Part shown: piece by piece, positions 9,944 to 19,777 of the stretch
Position numbering within the stretch: the stretch's first letter is position 1
How the letters are laid out: each line of letters starts with the position of its first letter
Assembly (NCBI RefSeq): GCF_023559245.1
Contig: NZ_CP097462.1
Coordinates: forward strand, 2,786,001 to 2,850,000
Direction of reading: 5' to 3'
DNA from: Sphingomonas sp. KRR8
Lineage (GTDB): Bacteria; Pseudomonadota; Alphaproteobacteria; Sphingomonadales; Sphingomonadaceae
Length of the DNA stretch: 64,000 nucleotides
Made by a program: the position numbers and the translations under genes
Notes under the pieces: model-generated
Told to the model about the DNA's origin: nothing
Seen by the model: the letters and a program-made list of their open reading frames with translations, nothing else
Database searches by the model: none

Positions 9944-10893
9944 TCAGCATGACCATGCTCTATGCGCTGGCCGGACTGATGTTCGGAGGCTTCGCACTGC
10001 TGAGTGCGCTTGATCGCAGCAATCGCCGGCGGCTTGCCAATGCGGCCTTCTGGGGACTGATGGCCCTGAGCCTTCTGGCCGGCGACCGGATCGGCGATTT
10101 CGGCAACGGGCTGCTGGTGCTCGGGCTGGCCTGGATCGGCGGGTTCAACCTGCTGGGCAAGGGGTCGTCCCCGACCACCAGCGAGGAACAGCGGGAGGGC
10201 TGGTCGATCAGGCTGGGCAACAGGCTGTTCGGCCCGGCGCTGATCATCCCGGTCGTGGCGCTCGTCGGCACCCTGCTGACGACCTACACGCCGGTAGGCC
10301 AGATCGGCCTGTTCGAACCCAAGCGCGAGACCTACGCTTTCCTGGTGCTCGGTGTGCTGGTCGCCCTTGCCGTCATCTTCGCCTGGCTTCGGCCGCCGGC
10401 GCTCGCCCCGCTGCAGGAAGGACGCCGACTGGTCGACTCCATCGGCTGGGCGCTAGTGCTGCCGCAGATGCTGGCCGCGCTGGGCGCGGTGTTCGCGGCG
10501 GCGGGTGTGGGCTCCATCGTTGGTCATGCGGCGCAGTCCGTGATCCCGCAAGGAAGCGTGTTCGTCGCCTGCGCCATCTACGCGCTGGGGATGGCGCTGT
10601 TCACCATGATCATGGGCAATGCCTTCGCGGCATTCCCGGTGCTTGCGGCGGGCATTGGTGTGCCGCTGCTGATTCAGCAGTATCACGGCTCGCCGGCGGT
10701 GATCGGCGCGGTGGGCATGCTGGCCGGATTCTGCGGGACGCTGATGACCCCGATGGCCGCCAACTTCAACCTGGTGCCGGCAGCGCTGCTCGACCTCAAG
10801 GACCAGTATGGAGTGGTCAAGGCACAGGTCGCGACCGCCCTGCCATTGCTGCTGGTCAATCTGCTCATCATCTACTGGCTGGCATTCCGATGA
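9940..10893 (+). CDS. DUF979 membrane protein, putative pyroglutamate transporter subunit
   Basis: 317 aa, starting at an ATG overlapping the DUF969 stop (ATGA). It is a polytopic membrane protein with roughly eight to ten hydrophobic segments. A conserved-looking core FTMIMGNAFAAFPVLAAGIG lies at about residues 222-241, and a permease-like GMLAGFCGTLMTPMAANFN follows near 263-281. DUF979 is nearly always encoded next to DUF969, as here. The pair probably forms one transporter or channel; with a 5-oxoprolinase upstream, 5-oxoproline is the natural substrate guess. The next gene overlaps by ATGA, so all four genes are likely translated as a coupled set. Confidence 0.83.
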   Translation: MISMTMLYALAGLMFGGFALLSALDRSNRRRLANAAFWGLMALSLLAGDRIGDFGNGLLVLGLAWIGGFNLLGKGSSPTTSEEQREGWSIRLGNRLFGPALIIPVVALVGTLLTTYTPVGQIGLFEPKRETYAFLVLGVLVALAVIFAWLRPPALAPLQEGRRLVDSIGWALVLPQMLAALGAVFAAAGVGSIVGHAAQSVIPQGSVFVACAIYALGMALFTMIMGNAFAAFPVLAAGIGVPLLIQQYHGSPAVIGAVGMLAGFCGTLMTPMAANFNLVPAALLDLKDQYGVVKAQVATALPLLLVNLLIIYWLAFR

Positions 10894-11885
10894 TCGCACT
10901 CGGCACCGACACCGCCGCACGAATGGCGCGGATCGCGCTTGGCCACGTCACCCGGGAGTATCCGCACAAACTCGATCATGTGCTGCTCGGCGACGAGGAC
11001 GCGCAACCGCCGCGGGTGCTTCATCCGGTCTTCTACGGCAGCTTTGACTGGCACAGCTGCGTGCACGGCTGGTGGACGCTGCTGACCTTGCGGCGGCTGC
11101 ACCCGGCCATGGCCGAGGCGTGCGCCATCGCCGAATTGGCGGACGCGAGCTTCACCGCCGACAAGCTTGCGGTCGAGCGCGCCTACCTCGATCGACCGCA
11201 ATCCGGAGGGTTCGAGCGGCCTTATGGCTGGGCCTGGCTGCTCACCTTGCATCTGGAAGCAACGCGCCATGCCGACCAGAGGTGGGGCGGCGAGCTTGAG
11301 CCGCTCGCCCGCGCGTTCGCGGAGCGGCTGCGTGCCTATCTGAAGGTGCTGACCTACCCGATCCGGGCCGGCACCCACTTCAACACCGCCTTCGCGCTGG
11401 TGCTGGCCCGGGACTGGGCCGAGCAATTCGACCAGCCGCTCGCCGCCGACCTCGCCGATCGGACCTGGCATTGGTTCGGCAAGGATCGCGACTGCCAGGC
11501 GTGGGAGCCGAGCGGCGACGATTTCCTTTCGCCGGCCTGGGTCGAAGCGCTGGCGGTTGCCCGCTGCTGCCCCGCACAATTTGGTGACTGGTTCAGCGCA
11601 TTCCTGCCGCGCGTGGCGCAGCGGGAGCCCGCCACCCTGTTCACGCCGGCCACGGTCAGCGATCGGACGGACGGCAAGATCGCGCACCTGGATGGATTGA
11701 ACCTCAGCCGTGCGTGGTGCCAGCGAAGCCTCGCCCGTGGGGTCGGACCTGCGCTGGCCGACCTCTTCCGCGAAACGGCGGATGCCCATCTGGCCGCCGC
11801 CTGGCCGCACCTGGCAGGCGACTATGCCGGTGAGCATTGGCTCGCCAGCTTCGCCTTGCTCGCGCTCCTTGCTGAGGCGGTCTAG
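10890..11885 (+). CDS. DUF2891 family protein
   Basis: 331-aa soluble protein with no signal peptide. The N-terminal third contains HPVFYGSFDWHSCVHGWWTLL, which is characteristic of DUF2891. Aromatic-rich helices through the rest (SGGFERPYGWAW, WEPSGDDFLSPAW) give it the look of an alpha/alpha-barrel enzyme fold. Its biochemical function is not established. It overlaps the DUF979 stop by ATGA and ends with a 4-base tail-to-tail overlap with glpR. Its place at the end of a 5-oxoprolinase/DUF969/DUF979 operon suggests a role in handling pyroglutamate or pyroglutamyl compounds, by association only. Confidence 0.8.
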   Translation: MIALGTDTAARMARIALGHVTREYPHKLDHVLLGDEDAQPPRVLHPVFYGSFDWHSCVHGWWTLLTLRRLHPAMAEACAIAELADASFTADKLAVERAYLDRPQSGGFERPYGWAWLLTLHLEATRHADQRWGGELEPLARAFAERLRAYLKVLTYPIRAGTHFNTAFALVLARDWAEQFDQPLAADLADRTWHWFGKDRDCQAWEPSGDDFLSPAWVEALAVARCCPAQFGDWFSAFLPRVAQREPATLFTPATVSDRTDGKIAHLDGLNLSRAWCQRSLARGVGPALADLFRETADAHLAAAWPHLAGDYAGEHWLASFALLALLAEAV

Positions 11886-12664
11886 TCGGTCCCGGTCTCG
11901 ATCACGGCGACCTGCGCCCGGTCACAGGCGGCGCGAAGAGCTAGGTCGGAGAGCTGGTCGGTGACCAAATGGTCGATCGCATCCAGCCCGGCGATGCGGA
12001 TGGGGGCAGGCCGGCCAACCTTGGTCTGGTCGATGCCGAGAATGACACTGCGGGCCTGCGCGATGATCGTCTGGGACACGCGGACCTCGTCGAGGTCGAA
12101 GTCCAGCAGCGTGCCGTCGCGATCGATGGCCGACGCGCCAATCAGCGCGAAATCGACCTTGAAGCCGCGGATGAAGTCGGTCGCCATCCCGCCGACCACC
12201 GCGCGGTCACTGGACCGGACGCGGCCGCCCGCGACCACCACCTGCACGCTGGGCTGATCCGCGAAGATGTCGACCACGTTGAGGTTGTTCGTCACCACCA
12301 AGAGGTTGCGGCGGCCAGTGAGGGCGCGCGCCATCGCCTCCGTGGTCGTGCCGATGTTGATGAACAGGCTGGCGCCGTCGGGCACGAGTTCGGCCGCGGC
12401 CGCCCCGATGGCGGCCTTGGCTTCGGCGGCAACGTGACGGCGGGACGCGAGGTCGAGATTGTCGACCCCGGAGGTGACCACCGCGCCGCCGTGCACCCGA
12501 GACAGCATCGACCGCTCCGCCAACTGCGTCAGGTCACGGCGAATGGTCTGCGGCGTGACGCCCAGCTCGGCCGCCAGTTCCTCGACCGCGACGCTGCCGG
12601 TTCGGCGCGCCAGCTCCAGAATCTGACGGTGGCGCTGCTCGACCAGAGGCGGAAGGGCGGGCAT
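11882..12664 (-). CDS. glpR: GlpR-like DeoR-family repressor
   Basis: 260 aa from the ATG at 12664, which overlaps the glpD stop; the frame stays open upstream but the extra residues are not DeoR-like. An N-terminal winged helix-turn-helix at about residues 10-60 reads VAVEELAAELGVTPQTIRRDL, the DeoR signature. The C-terminal DeoR sensor domain follows (about 75-235; INIGTTTEAMARAL). In this family the ligand is a phosphorylated sugar or polyol, here presumably glycerol-3-phosphate. It is co-transcribed with glpD and divergent from glpK, so it probably represses both through the repeated boxes in the shared intergenic region. Confidence 0.9.
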   Translation of the reverse strand: MPALPPLVEQRHRQILELARRTGSVAVEELAAELGVTPQTIRRDLTQLAERSMLSRVHGGAVVTSGVDNLDLASRRHVAAEAKAAIGAAAAELVPDGASLFINIGTTTEAMARALTGRRNLLVVTNNLNVVDIFADQPSVQVVVAGGRVRSSDRAVVGGMATDFIRGFKVDFALIGASAIDRDGTLLDFDLDEVRVSQTIIAQARSVILGIDQTKVGRPAPIRIAGLDAIDHLVTDQLSDLALRAACDRAQVAVIETGTD

Positions 12665-14169
12665 CAGGCGACCAGCTGGTCGCTCGGGCGTGCCTGCCCA
12701 GCGAGATACTCCGCCACCGCGTCCGCCTGCTGCGGCGTCAGGTGAAGGCCCAGCTTGCTGCGCCGGAATAGCACATCCTCCGCCGTCCGCGCCCACTCCT
12801 CGCTGACGAGATAATCCAGTTCGCGCGCGGTCAGCCCGCCGCCGAAGTCGGGGCCGAGCTGCGCCATGTCCGTCGCGTCGCCGAGAAGGGCGTCGGTCCT
12901 GGTCCCGTAGGCGCGCGCCAGCCGGCGCAGGAGGGCAGGCGGGAAGGTCGGCCGCTCCCTCGCCAGGCGCTCGACGAAGCGGTCGAAGTCGCCGTCTTCC
13001 ATGTCTCCGCCCGGAAGCGGCGCCCCGGCCGTCCAGGCTGGCCCCGCGTTCGGCAGGAACAGCGACAAGGCCTTGAGGGCATCCTCCGCCAGCTTGCGAT
13101 AGGTGGTGATCTTCCCGCCAAAGACGCTCAGCAGGGGCGGGACACCCGCCGCTCCGTCGAGGTCGAGCACATAGTCGCGGGTCACCGCCGAGGCGTTGCC
13201 GGCATGGTCGTCATAGAGCGGGCGGATGCCGGCGTAGCTCCAGGCGATGTCGTCCCGCGTCAGCTTGCGCGAGAAATAGCGATTGGCGGTTTCGAGGAGA
13301 TAGTCAGTCTCGCCATCGCTGATCCGCGCCCGCGACGGAGGCTCGGTCCACGGCTCGTCGGTGGTTCCGATCAGCGTGAAGCGGCCCTCATAGGGGATGG
13401 CGAAGACGATCCGCCGATCCGGGTTCTGAAGCATCAGGGCGTGTTCGCCCGAATGCAGCCGGGGAACGACGATGTGGCTGCCCTTGATCAGCCGGACCTG
13501 CCGTTCGGACCGGGCGCCCGGCACCCGCGACAGCACGTCGGCGACCCACGGACCGGCCGCGTTGACCAGCGCGCGGGCGTGAATGGTCGACGGGCCGGTC
13601 TTATCCTCGACGATGGCGACCCAATGATCGCCTTCGCGCCGTGCGGAAACGAGGCGCGTGCCCGTGCGGATGGAGGCGCCGCGGTTCGCCGCATCGCGGG
13701 CGTTCAGCACCACCAGTCGGCTGTCCTCGACCCAGCAGTCCGAGTAGACGAACGCCGTCCCGTGCCGATCGCGAAGCCCCTCGCCGAAGGAAGTTCGGTC
13801 CAGCCTGACGGTCTGGGTGCCGGGCAGCTTCTTCCGGCCGCCCAGATGATCGTAGATGAACAGGCCCAGCCGGACCATCCAAGCCGGCCGGGGCGATTGC
13901 GTCTGCGGCAGGACGAAGCGCAATGGCCAGATGATGTGCGGCGCCATGCCCCACAGCCGCTCGCGTTCGATCAGCGACTCGCGGACCAGCCGGAATTCGC
14001 CATATTCGAGGTAGCGGAGCCCGCCATGGATCAGCTTGGTGGAGGCGGAGGAGGTGTGGCCCGCAAGGTCGTCCTGTTCGACCAGCGTCACCGACAAGCC
14101 ACGGCCGGCCGCGTCCCGGGCAATGCCCGTTCCGTTGATCCCGCCGCCCACCACCAGAAGATCGATCAT
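12664..14169 (-). CDS. glpD: Aerobic glycerol-3-phosphate dehydrogenase
   Basis: 501 aa. FAD enzyme that oxidises glycerol-3-phosphate to dihydroxyacetone phosphate and feeds electrons to quinone at the inner membrane. The N-terminus has the FAD-binding DLLVVGGGINGTGIARDAA. The family block STKLIHGGLRYLEYGEF and the C-terminal domain with TAEDVLFRRSKLGLHL are present, and length is normal. The ATG at 14169 is preceded by AAGGA about 12 bases upstream; the frame extends to 14328 but those residues precede the FAD motif and lie over the control region. The gene is first in a glpD-glpR operon and divergent from glpK. Confidence 0.95.
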   Translation of the reverse strand: MIDLLVVGGGINGTGIARDAAGRGLSVTLVEQDDLAGHTSSASTKLIHGGLRYLEYGEFRLVRESLIERERLWGMAPHIIWPLRFVLPQTQSPRPAWMVRLGLFIYDHLGGRKKLPGTQTVRLDRTSFGEGLRDRHGTAFVYSDCWVEDSRLVVLNARDAANRGASIRTGTRLVSARREGDHWVAIVEDKTGPSTIHARALVNAAGPWVADVLSRVPGARSERQVRLIKGSHIVVPRLHSGEHALMLQNPDRRIVFAIPYEGRFTLIGTTDEPWTEPPSRARISDGETDYLLETANRYFSRKLTRDDIAWSYAGIRPLYDDHAGNASAVTRDYVLDLDGAAGVPPLLSVFGGKITTYRKLAEDALKALSLFLPNAGPAWTAGAPLPGGDMEDGDFDRFVERLARERPTFPPALLRRLARAYGTRTDALLGDATDMAQLGPDFGGGLTARELDYLVSEEWARTAEDVLFRRSKLGLHLTPQQADAVAEYLAGQARPSDQLVA

Positions 14170-14217
14170 GCCGTTGTTGCTGTCCTTGCGTGGTGCTGTC
14201 CTTAGCGGCTCTGACGC

Positions 14218-14280
14218 AAAAACGAAAGCGTTGACCCGCGAATGAAAACGTTCAACGATGCAAAACGAACATGACGAAAG
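14218..14280. promoter_or_regulatory. Repeated boxes in the glpD/glpK control region (probable GlpR operators)
   Basis: In the divergent glpD-glpK spacer, four similar words occur in the same orientation: AACGAAAG (14221-14228), ATGAAAACG (14242-14250), AAAACGAAC (14262-14270) and GACGAAAG (14273-14280). On the other strand these read as TTTCGT/GTTTTC-type words. Direct TTTCG-type repeats are known targets of DeoR/GlpR repressors in alphaproteobacteria. Their placement between the two glycerol genes supports operator function, but binding is inferred. The last two boxes reach to or into the 5' end of glpK, depending on the start chosen. Confidence 0.6.
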
Positions 14281-14287
14281 ATGCCGT

Positions 14288-15790
<1,503 letters not shown>

Positions 15791-15817
15791 GGCTTTCCTT
15801 CTTGCGCGCTGAGGCCG

Positions 15818-18307
15818 TCAGCGAGCGGGTTGCGGCGATGGGGTGAGCGGGCAGGTCTGGTCCGCGACCGCCGCCAGACCGATCCGCTTGATGGTCGCCG
15901 TTAGTGGAGCGGCGGCCTTGATCCGCACCGGACTGTCGACGGCCATCAGCCGGGCCTGGTCGGAAGTGAAGCAGTGGAGCGGAATGGCGAGCCGCAGCGC
16001 GCCGGCCCGGGCGAATGCGGGGGCGACATCCTTGGCCACGCCGGCGAACGACAGGGTGACCGGGCCGGTCGCGGGCTGGTCGACGCGCCCTTCGATGATC
16101 ACCGCGAACCCTTCGCCAAGCTCGCGGGAGAGGTCGGCCTTAGGTCCGTCGATCGACAGGCTGCCGCTGTTGACCCAGCGCACCTGCCGGCTGTCTTCCT
16201 GGGCGGCGAGGTCGACCGGACGCGCGCTCACTGCGCCCGTCGGGCTGCTCACCGGGCCAGCGCCAACCGGCCGGGCACCGCCATCATCGACAAGCGTCAT
16301 GGTCCAGGGCGCGAGCGCCCGGCCGTTCTCGAAATAGCGATCGAGATTGAGCGCGGCCTTGATGTCGACGCCGGGCGCTTCGCTCAGCGTCGGGATGTGC
16401 ACGGGGTGGGCATAGCTCTGGCCATAGCCGAGCGGGAACAGCGGCCGCACCACCGGCGAGCGGGCGTCGCGCGGCCAGGCGAAGGCGAGCTTGCCGGTGA
16501 AGTCGCGGCGCGGGCGGCCGTCGCGACCGGCGATCAGCACGTCGGCCACGCCGCCGCCCTCGGTTCCGGGCAGCCAGGCCGCCACGAATGCGTCCGAAGC
16601 ATTGATTTCCGGCGAGACGAACATCGGCCGGCCGGACAGGAACACCGAGACCACCTTGACCCCGGCGCTCTTGAGCTTGCGGAGCAGTGCAAGGTCGGTC
16701 TGCGCCTGGGGTTGATAGGCGAGCGTCGGAACATCGCCCTGGAATTCGGCGTAGGGCTCCTCGCCGAACACGACGATCGCGACGTCCGGACGCTCGCTGA
16801 AGCTGCCATCGACCGACAGCGTGGCGCTGCTGCCGCTGGCGCGTGCAGCCTCCGCGATGCCGTCGTAGATCGTCTGGGCCTTGGGAAAGTCGCGCTTGCT
16901 GGTGTCCGTGCCCTGCCAGGTGATGGTCCAGCCGCCGGCCTGCCTGGCCATGTTGTCGGCGCCTGCCCCGGCGACGAGGATCCGCGCGCCTGGCCGGATC
17001 GGCAGCACCGAGCCTTCGTTCTTGAGTAGCACCAAGCTCTCGGCGACCGCACGGCGAGCGAGGGCGCGATGCGCGTCGGTACCGATCCGCGATGGGTCGT
17101 CACGTACCGACCGGCCGTCGAGCAGCCCGAGCTTGGCCTTCACCCGCAGCACCCGTCGCACGGCATCGTCGATCCGCGCCATGGGGATTCGGCCCTCGCG
17201 CACGTCAGCCAGCGTGTTCTGGTAAAGCCCCTTCCAGCTGTCGGGCGCCATGAACAGGTCGAGCCCGGCATTGTAGGTCGCGGGGCAGTGGGTTGTAGTG
17301 CAGCCATCGACCTGGCCGTGCGCGTTCCAGTCGCCGACGGTCAGCCCTTGGAAGCCCATCCGGCCCTTGAGCACGTCCGTGATGAGGGAGCGGTTGCCGT
17401 GGTGCTTGGCGCCGTTCCAGCTCGAGAAGGACACCATCACCGTCAGCGCCCCGGCGTCGATGGCGGGCGGATAGCCTTGGGCGTGCCTGGCGATCAGCTC
17501 GCGTTCGCTGATGCGGGCATCGCCCTGATCCTTGCCGTTGAATGTCCCGCCGTCCGCCAGGAAATGCTTGGGCGTCGCGGCGACCTTGTCCGCGGCGACG
17601 GGCCGACCGGCGACCAACGCTCCCTGCAGGCCAAGGACCATTGCCCGGCCGAGCGTCGCGACCAGCTGGTCGTCGGACGAATATCCCTCATAGCTGCGGC
17701 CCCAGCGCACGTCCTGCGGCGCGGCGATGGTGGGCGCGAAAGTCCATTCGATGCCGCTGGCCGTGACTTCGTCGGCAGTGGCCGCGCCAATCGCGCGGAT
17801 TAGCGCGGGATCACGGGTCGCGCCGAGCCCCACGTTATGCGGAAAGATGGTCGCGCCGGGCAGGTTCGAATGGCCGTGCACCGCGTCCACCCCGAATAGG
17901 ACCGCAATGCCGCCCGATGCCTTGGAGTGCGCGCGATATTGGCGCACCAGTTCGGCCCAGCGGCTGCTGCTGGAGCGCTCGTCACCGAACGGGCCGCTAT
18001 TGCCGCCGGCGAGGATCGAGCCGAGCGGATAGACGTCGAGGTCCTCCGGCTTGATCGAGCTGATGTCGGCCTGGATGGTCTGGCCGACCTTCTGCTCGAG
18101 CGTCATCCCCGCGATCATGCGGGTGATACGGCGCTCGGTCGCGGCGTCGGTGATCGCCGCCGGACTGTGCGCGCGGGGCCACAGATTGGGGTGAGCGACC
18201 GGCGACCGCGCGACCGGCGGCGCGGTGGCGATGGCGGCGGTTCCGGCCAGCAGGAGCGCCGCGCTCGAGGTCGCCAGCAAGCGCCCATTCCCGATCGAAA
18301 CGCCCAT
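15818..18307 (-). CDS. Secreted GH3 beta-glucosidase (ExoP/BglX-like)
   Basis: 829 aa. The start is the ATG at 18307; an in-frame TTG 15 bases upstream lies in the ribosome-binding run GGGGGAG and is rejected. A signal peptide covers about residues 1-30. The GH3 N-terminal barrel contains the catalytic nucleophile region GLTVGDWNAHGQ with Asp near residue 325. The GH3 C-terminal domain (VLLKNEGSVLPI onward) and a beta-rich C-terminal extension typical of ExoP-like glucan glucohydrolases follow. It probably releases glucose from beta-glucan oligosaccharides in the periplasm. A GTGAACGTTATCA operator-like site lies just upstream, linking it to the receptor/GH16 locus. Confidence 0.93.
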   Translation of the reverse strand: MGVSIGNGRLLATSSAALLLAGTAAIATAPPVARSPVAHPNLWPRAHSPAAITDAATERRITRMIAGMTLEQKVGQTIQADISSIKPEDLDVYPLGSILAGGNSGPFGDERSSSSRWAELVRQYRAHSKASGGIAVLFGVDAVHGHSNLPGATIFPHNVGLGATRDPALIRAIGAATADEVTASGIEWTFAPTIAAPQDVRWGRSYEGYSSDDQLVATLGRAMVLGLQGALVAGRPVAADKVAATPKHFLADGGTFNGKDQGDARISERELIARHAQGYPPAIDAGALTVMVSFSSWNGAKHHGNRSLITDVLKGRMGFQGLTVGDWNAHGQVDGCTTTHCPATYNAGLDLFMAPDSWKGLYQNTLADVREGRIPMARIDDAVRRVLRVKAKLGLLDGRSVRDDPSRIGTDAHRALARRAVAESLVLLKNEGSVLPIRPGARILVAGAGADNMARQAGGWTITWQGTDTSKRDFPKAQTIYDGIAEAARASGSSATLSVDGSFSERPDVAIVVFGEEPYAEFQGDVPTLAYQPQAQTDLALLRKLKSAGVKVVSVFLSGRPMFVSPEINASDAFVAAWLPGTEGGGVADVLIAGRDGRPRRDFTGKLAFAWPRDARSPVVRPLFPLGYGQSYAHPVHIPTLSEAPGVDIKAALNLDRYFENGRALAPWTMTLVDDGGARPVGAGPVSSPTGAVSARPVDLAAQEDSRQVRWVNSGSLSIDGPKADLSRELGEGFAVIIEGRVDQPATGPVTLSFAGVAKDVAPAFARAGALRLAIPLHCFTSDQARLMAVDSPVRIKAAAPLTATIKRIGLAAVADQTCPLTPSPQPAR

Positions 18308-18327
18308 CACCTGCTCCCCCAACTACT

Positions 18328-18346
18328 TTTGTGAACGTTATCAAAT
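18328..18346 (-). promoter_or_regulatory. LacI-type operator-like palindrome upstream of GH3
   Basis: The imperfect palindrome centred on 18331-18343 reads GTGAACGTTATCA on the plus strand. With flanking bases the half-sites TTTGTGAAC and TTTGATAAC match at seven of nine positions. It lies 21 bases or more before the GH3 start codon, between the MFS and GH3 genes. The core GTGAACGTT is shared with the perfect palindrome in front of the TonB-dependent receptor. Binding by the LacI-family protein of this locus is an inference. Confidence 0.6.
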
Positions 18347-18384
18347 ACGCTTGCCGCTTCTTCGTTGGCAAGCGGGTTTGAGGC

Positions 18385-19587
18385 TCAGCGGATCGCCAGC
18401 CGGCTGAGCAGCAGGGCCGGAACGAGCATGAGCGCGGCAAGGATCATCAGCAGGCTCTGGTAACCGAGCTGCCCGATCACCACCGCTGCAAGCAGGGGCG
18501 AGATGAGCGAGGGAAGGGTGTTGGTGAGGTTGAACAGGCCAAGGTCGCGGCCGAAATGCCGGCGGTCGGGAAGCTGCTGCATGGCGAATGCCGAATGCAG
18601 CGCAAGGAAGCTGTTCGACCCGCTCAGGAAGATGCCGTAGCAGCACACGACCAGCAGCCAGGAGTGCGCTAGCGCCATTCCGGCGAGACCGATCATGATC
18701 AACCCGATCATCGCCAGCAACGGTGCCTTGCGGCGCTGATAACGGTCGGACAATCGGCCCATCGCCAGCGCCACCGGGATCGCGAGGATCTGCACGATGG
18801 CGTTGGTCCACGCATATTCCCCAAGCGACAGCGCGCCTCCCGAGACGCTCCGCAGGAAGTAATAGATGAACAGGAACAGCAGGCCTTCGGCGACCTGGAC
18901 GAACAGCCGCGACAGCCACAGCCGCCACAAGATGCGGCGGTCGAGCGCACGATCATGGCGATCGGGAGTTGCCTCGGCCTGGCCGAAGGCTCGTGCGTGG
19001 CCGCGGAGTAGCAGCGGCAGCATCATCCCCGCTACGATCAGGAAGATCAGCCCCATCTGCCGCTCGAAGCCACCGCCGACCGCTGCCACTCCGATCACCG
19101 ACACGGCCGAGAGCGCCGGGGCGAAGGAAAGGAAGCCGCCGAGGACGCCCTTCTGCTCGTCACCGACACTGTCGGCCGCATAGGCCGACAGGGGGGCGAG
19201 CAGGAGGTTGAGCCCGACCTGCCAGCAGGCCACCGCCATCAGCAGGGTGGCCGGATGCCGCGCCGCGACGATCGCCGCCATGCCGCCCGCCGTCGCCGCC
19301 AGTCCCGCCATCGTCCAGCGCAGGCGCGCCCTGTTCGGCCCGGCCGGCCAGCGGTCGCTCGCCCAACCCCAGACGATGTTGGAGAGACCCGCGGCAATCG
19401 CACCGATGGTGGCGCATAAGGCGAGCCACGCCACGTCGCCACCGCCCGCCAGCACGCTGAAGCGGATCGGCAGGAGCACGGTCAGGAACGGTGTGTAGGC
19501 GATCAAGCCGCCGGCCCAGGCGAGGGCGTAAGCGGCCAGAAAGCTGCGCGGCTGGCGGCGCTGTTGGCTGGAGAATGGCTCGATCAC
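18385..19587 (-). CDS. MFS transporter, putative sugar importer
   Basis: 400 aa with about 12 hydrophobic segments and the MFS loop motif between helices 2 and 3 (GWASDRWPAGPNRARL) and again in the second half (GRLSDRYQRRKAPLL). The start is GTG 19587, preceded by AAGAGGAAG. It sits in a glycoside hydrolase/TonB receptor locus, next to the GH3 gene on the same strand and divergent from the receptor. Uptake of glucose or short beta-glucosides from periplasm to cytoplasm is therefore the likely task. The exact sugar is not readable from sequence. Confidence 0.88.
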   Translation of the reverse strand: MIEPFSSQQRRQPRSFLAAYALAWAGGLIAYTPFLTVLLPIRFSVLAGGGDVAWLALCATIGAIAAGLSNIVWGWASDRWPAGPNRARLRWTMAGLAATAGGMAAIVAARHPATLLMAVACWQVGLNLLLAPLSAYAADSVGDEQKGVLGGFLSFAPALSAVSVIGVAAVGGGFERQMGLIFLIVAGMMLPLLLRGHARAFGQAEATPDRHDRALDRRILWRLWLSRLFVQVAEGLLFLFIYYFLRSVSGGALSLGEYAWTNAIVQILAIPVALAMGRLSDRYQRRKAPLLAMIGLIMIGLAGMALAHSWLLVVCCYGIFLSGSNSFLALHSAFAMQQLPDRRHFGRDLGLFNLTNTLPSLISPLLAAVVIGQLGYQSLLMILAALMLVPALLLSRLAIR

Positions 19588-19691
19588 GCTTCCTCTTAAG
19601 TGCGGCCTAGCAGCTTGCGGCCAAATGACGAGCGGCGCCGTGGCGCCCGGGACACAGGGCCCCGACGTAATGCCCTGCCTGTTTCAGTAAC

Positions 19692-19720
19692 TTGACAAAG
19701 TGAACGTTCACATTCAATTT
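19692..19720 (+). promoter_or_regulatory. Promoter and perfect palindromic operator of the TonB receptor gene
   Basis: TTGACA at 19692-19697 is a consensus -35 box. The perfect 12-base palindrome GTGAACGTTCAC occupies 19700-19711, inside the -35/-10 spacer. An AT-rich CAATTT at 19715-19720, 17 bases from the -35, could act as a weak -10. A repressor bound here would block polymerase directly. The palindrome has the central CG and half-site form typical of LacI-family operators, and the locus ends with a LacI-family gene. The same region may also serve the divergent MFS gene. Confidence 0.68.
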
Positions 19721-19777
19721 TTGCGAAAGAGTGGGAGGAAGCTGCGTCGTCGCGGCTCGCTCATTGAAGGGGGATTC

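Noticed and set aside
14242..14256. AAAACGTTCAAC in the glp spacer as a third LacI-type site of the sugar locus
   Set aside because: The half-sites are not symmetrical as in GTGAACGTTCAC, and the word fits the series of GlpR-like boxes better.
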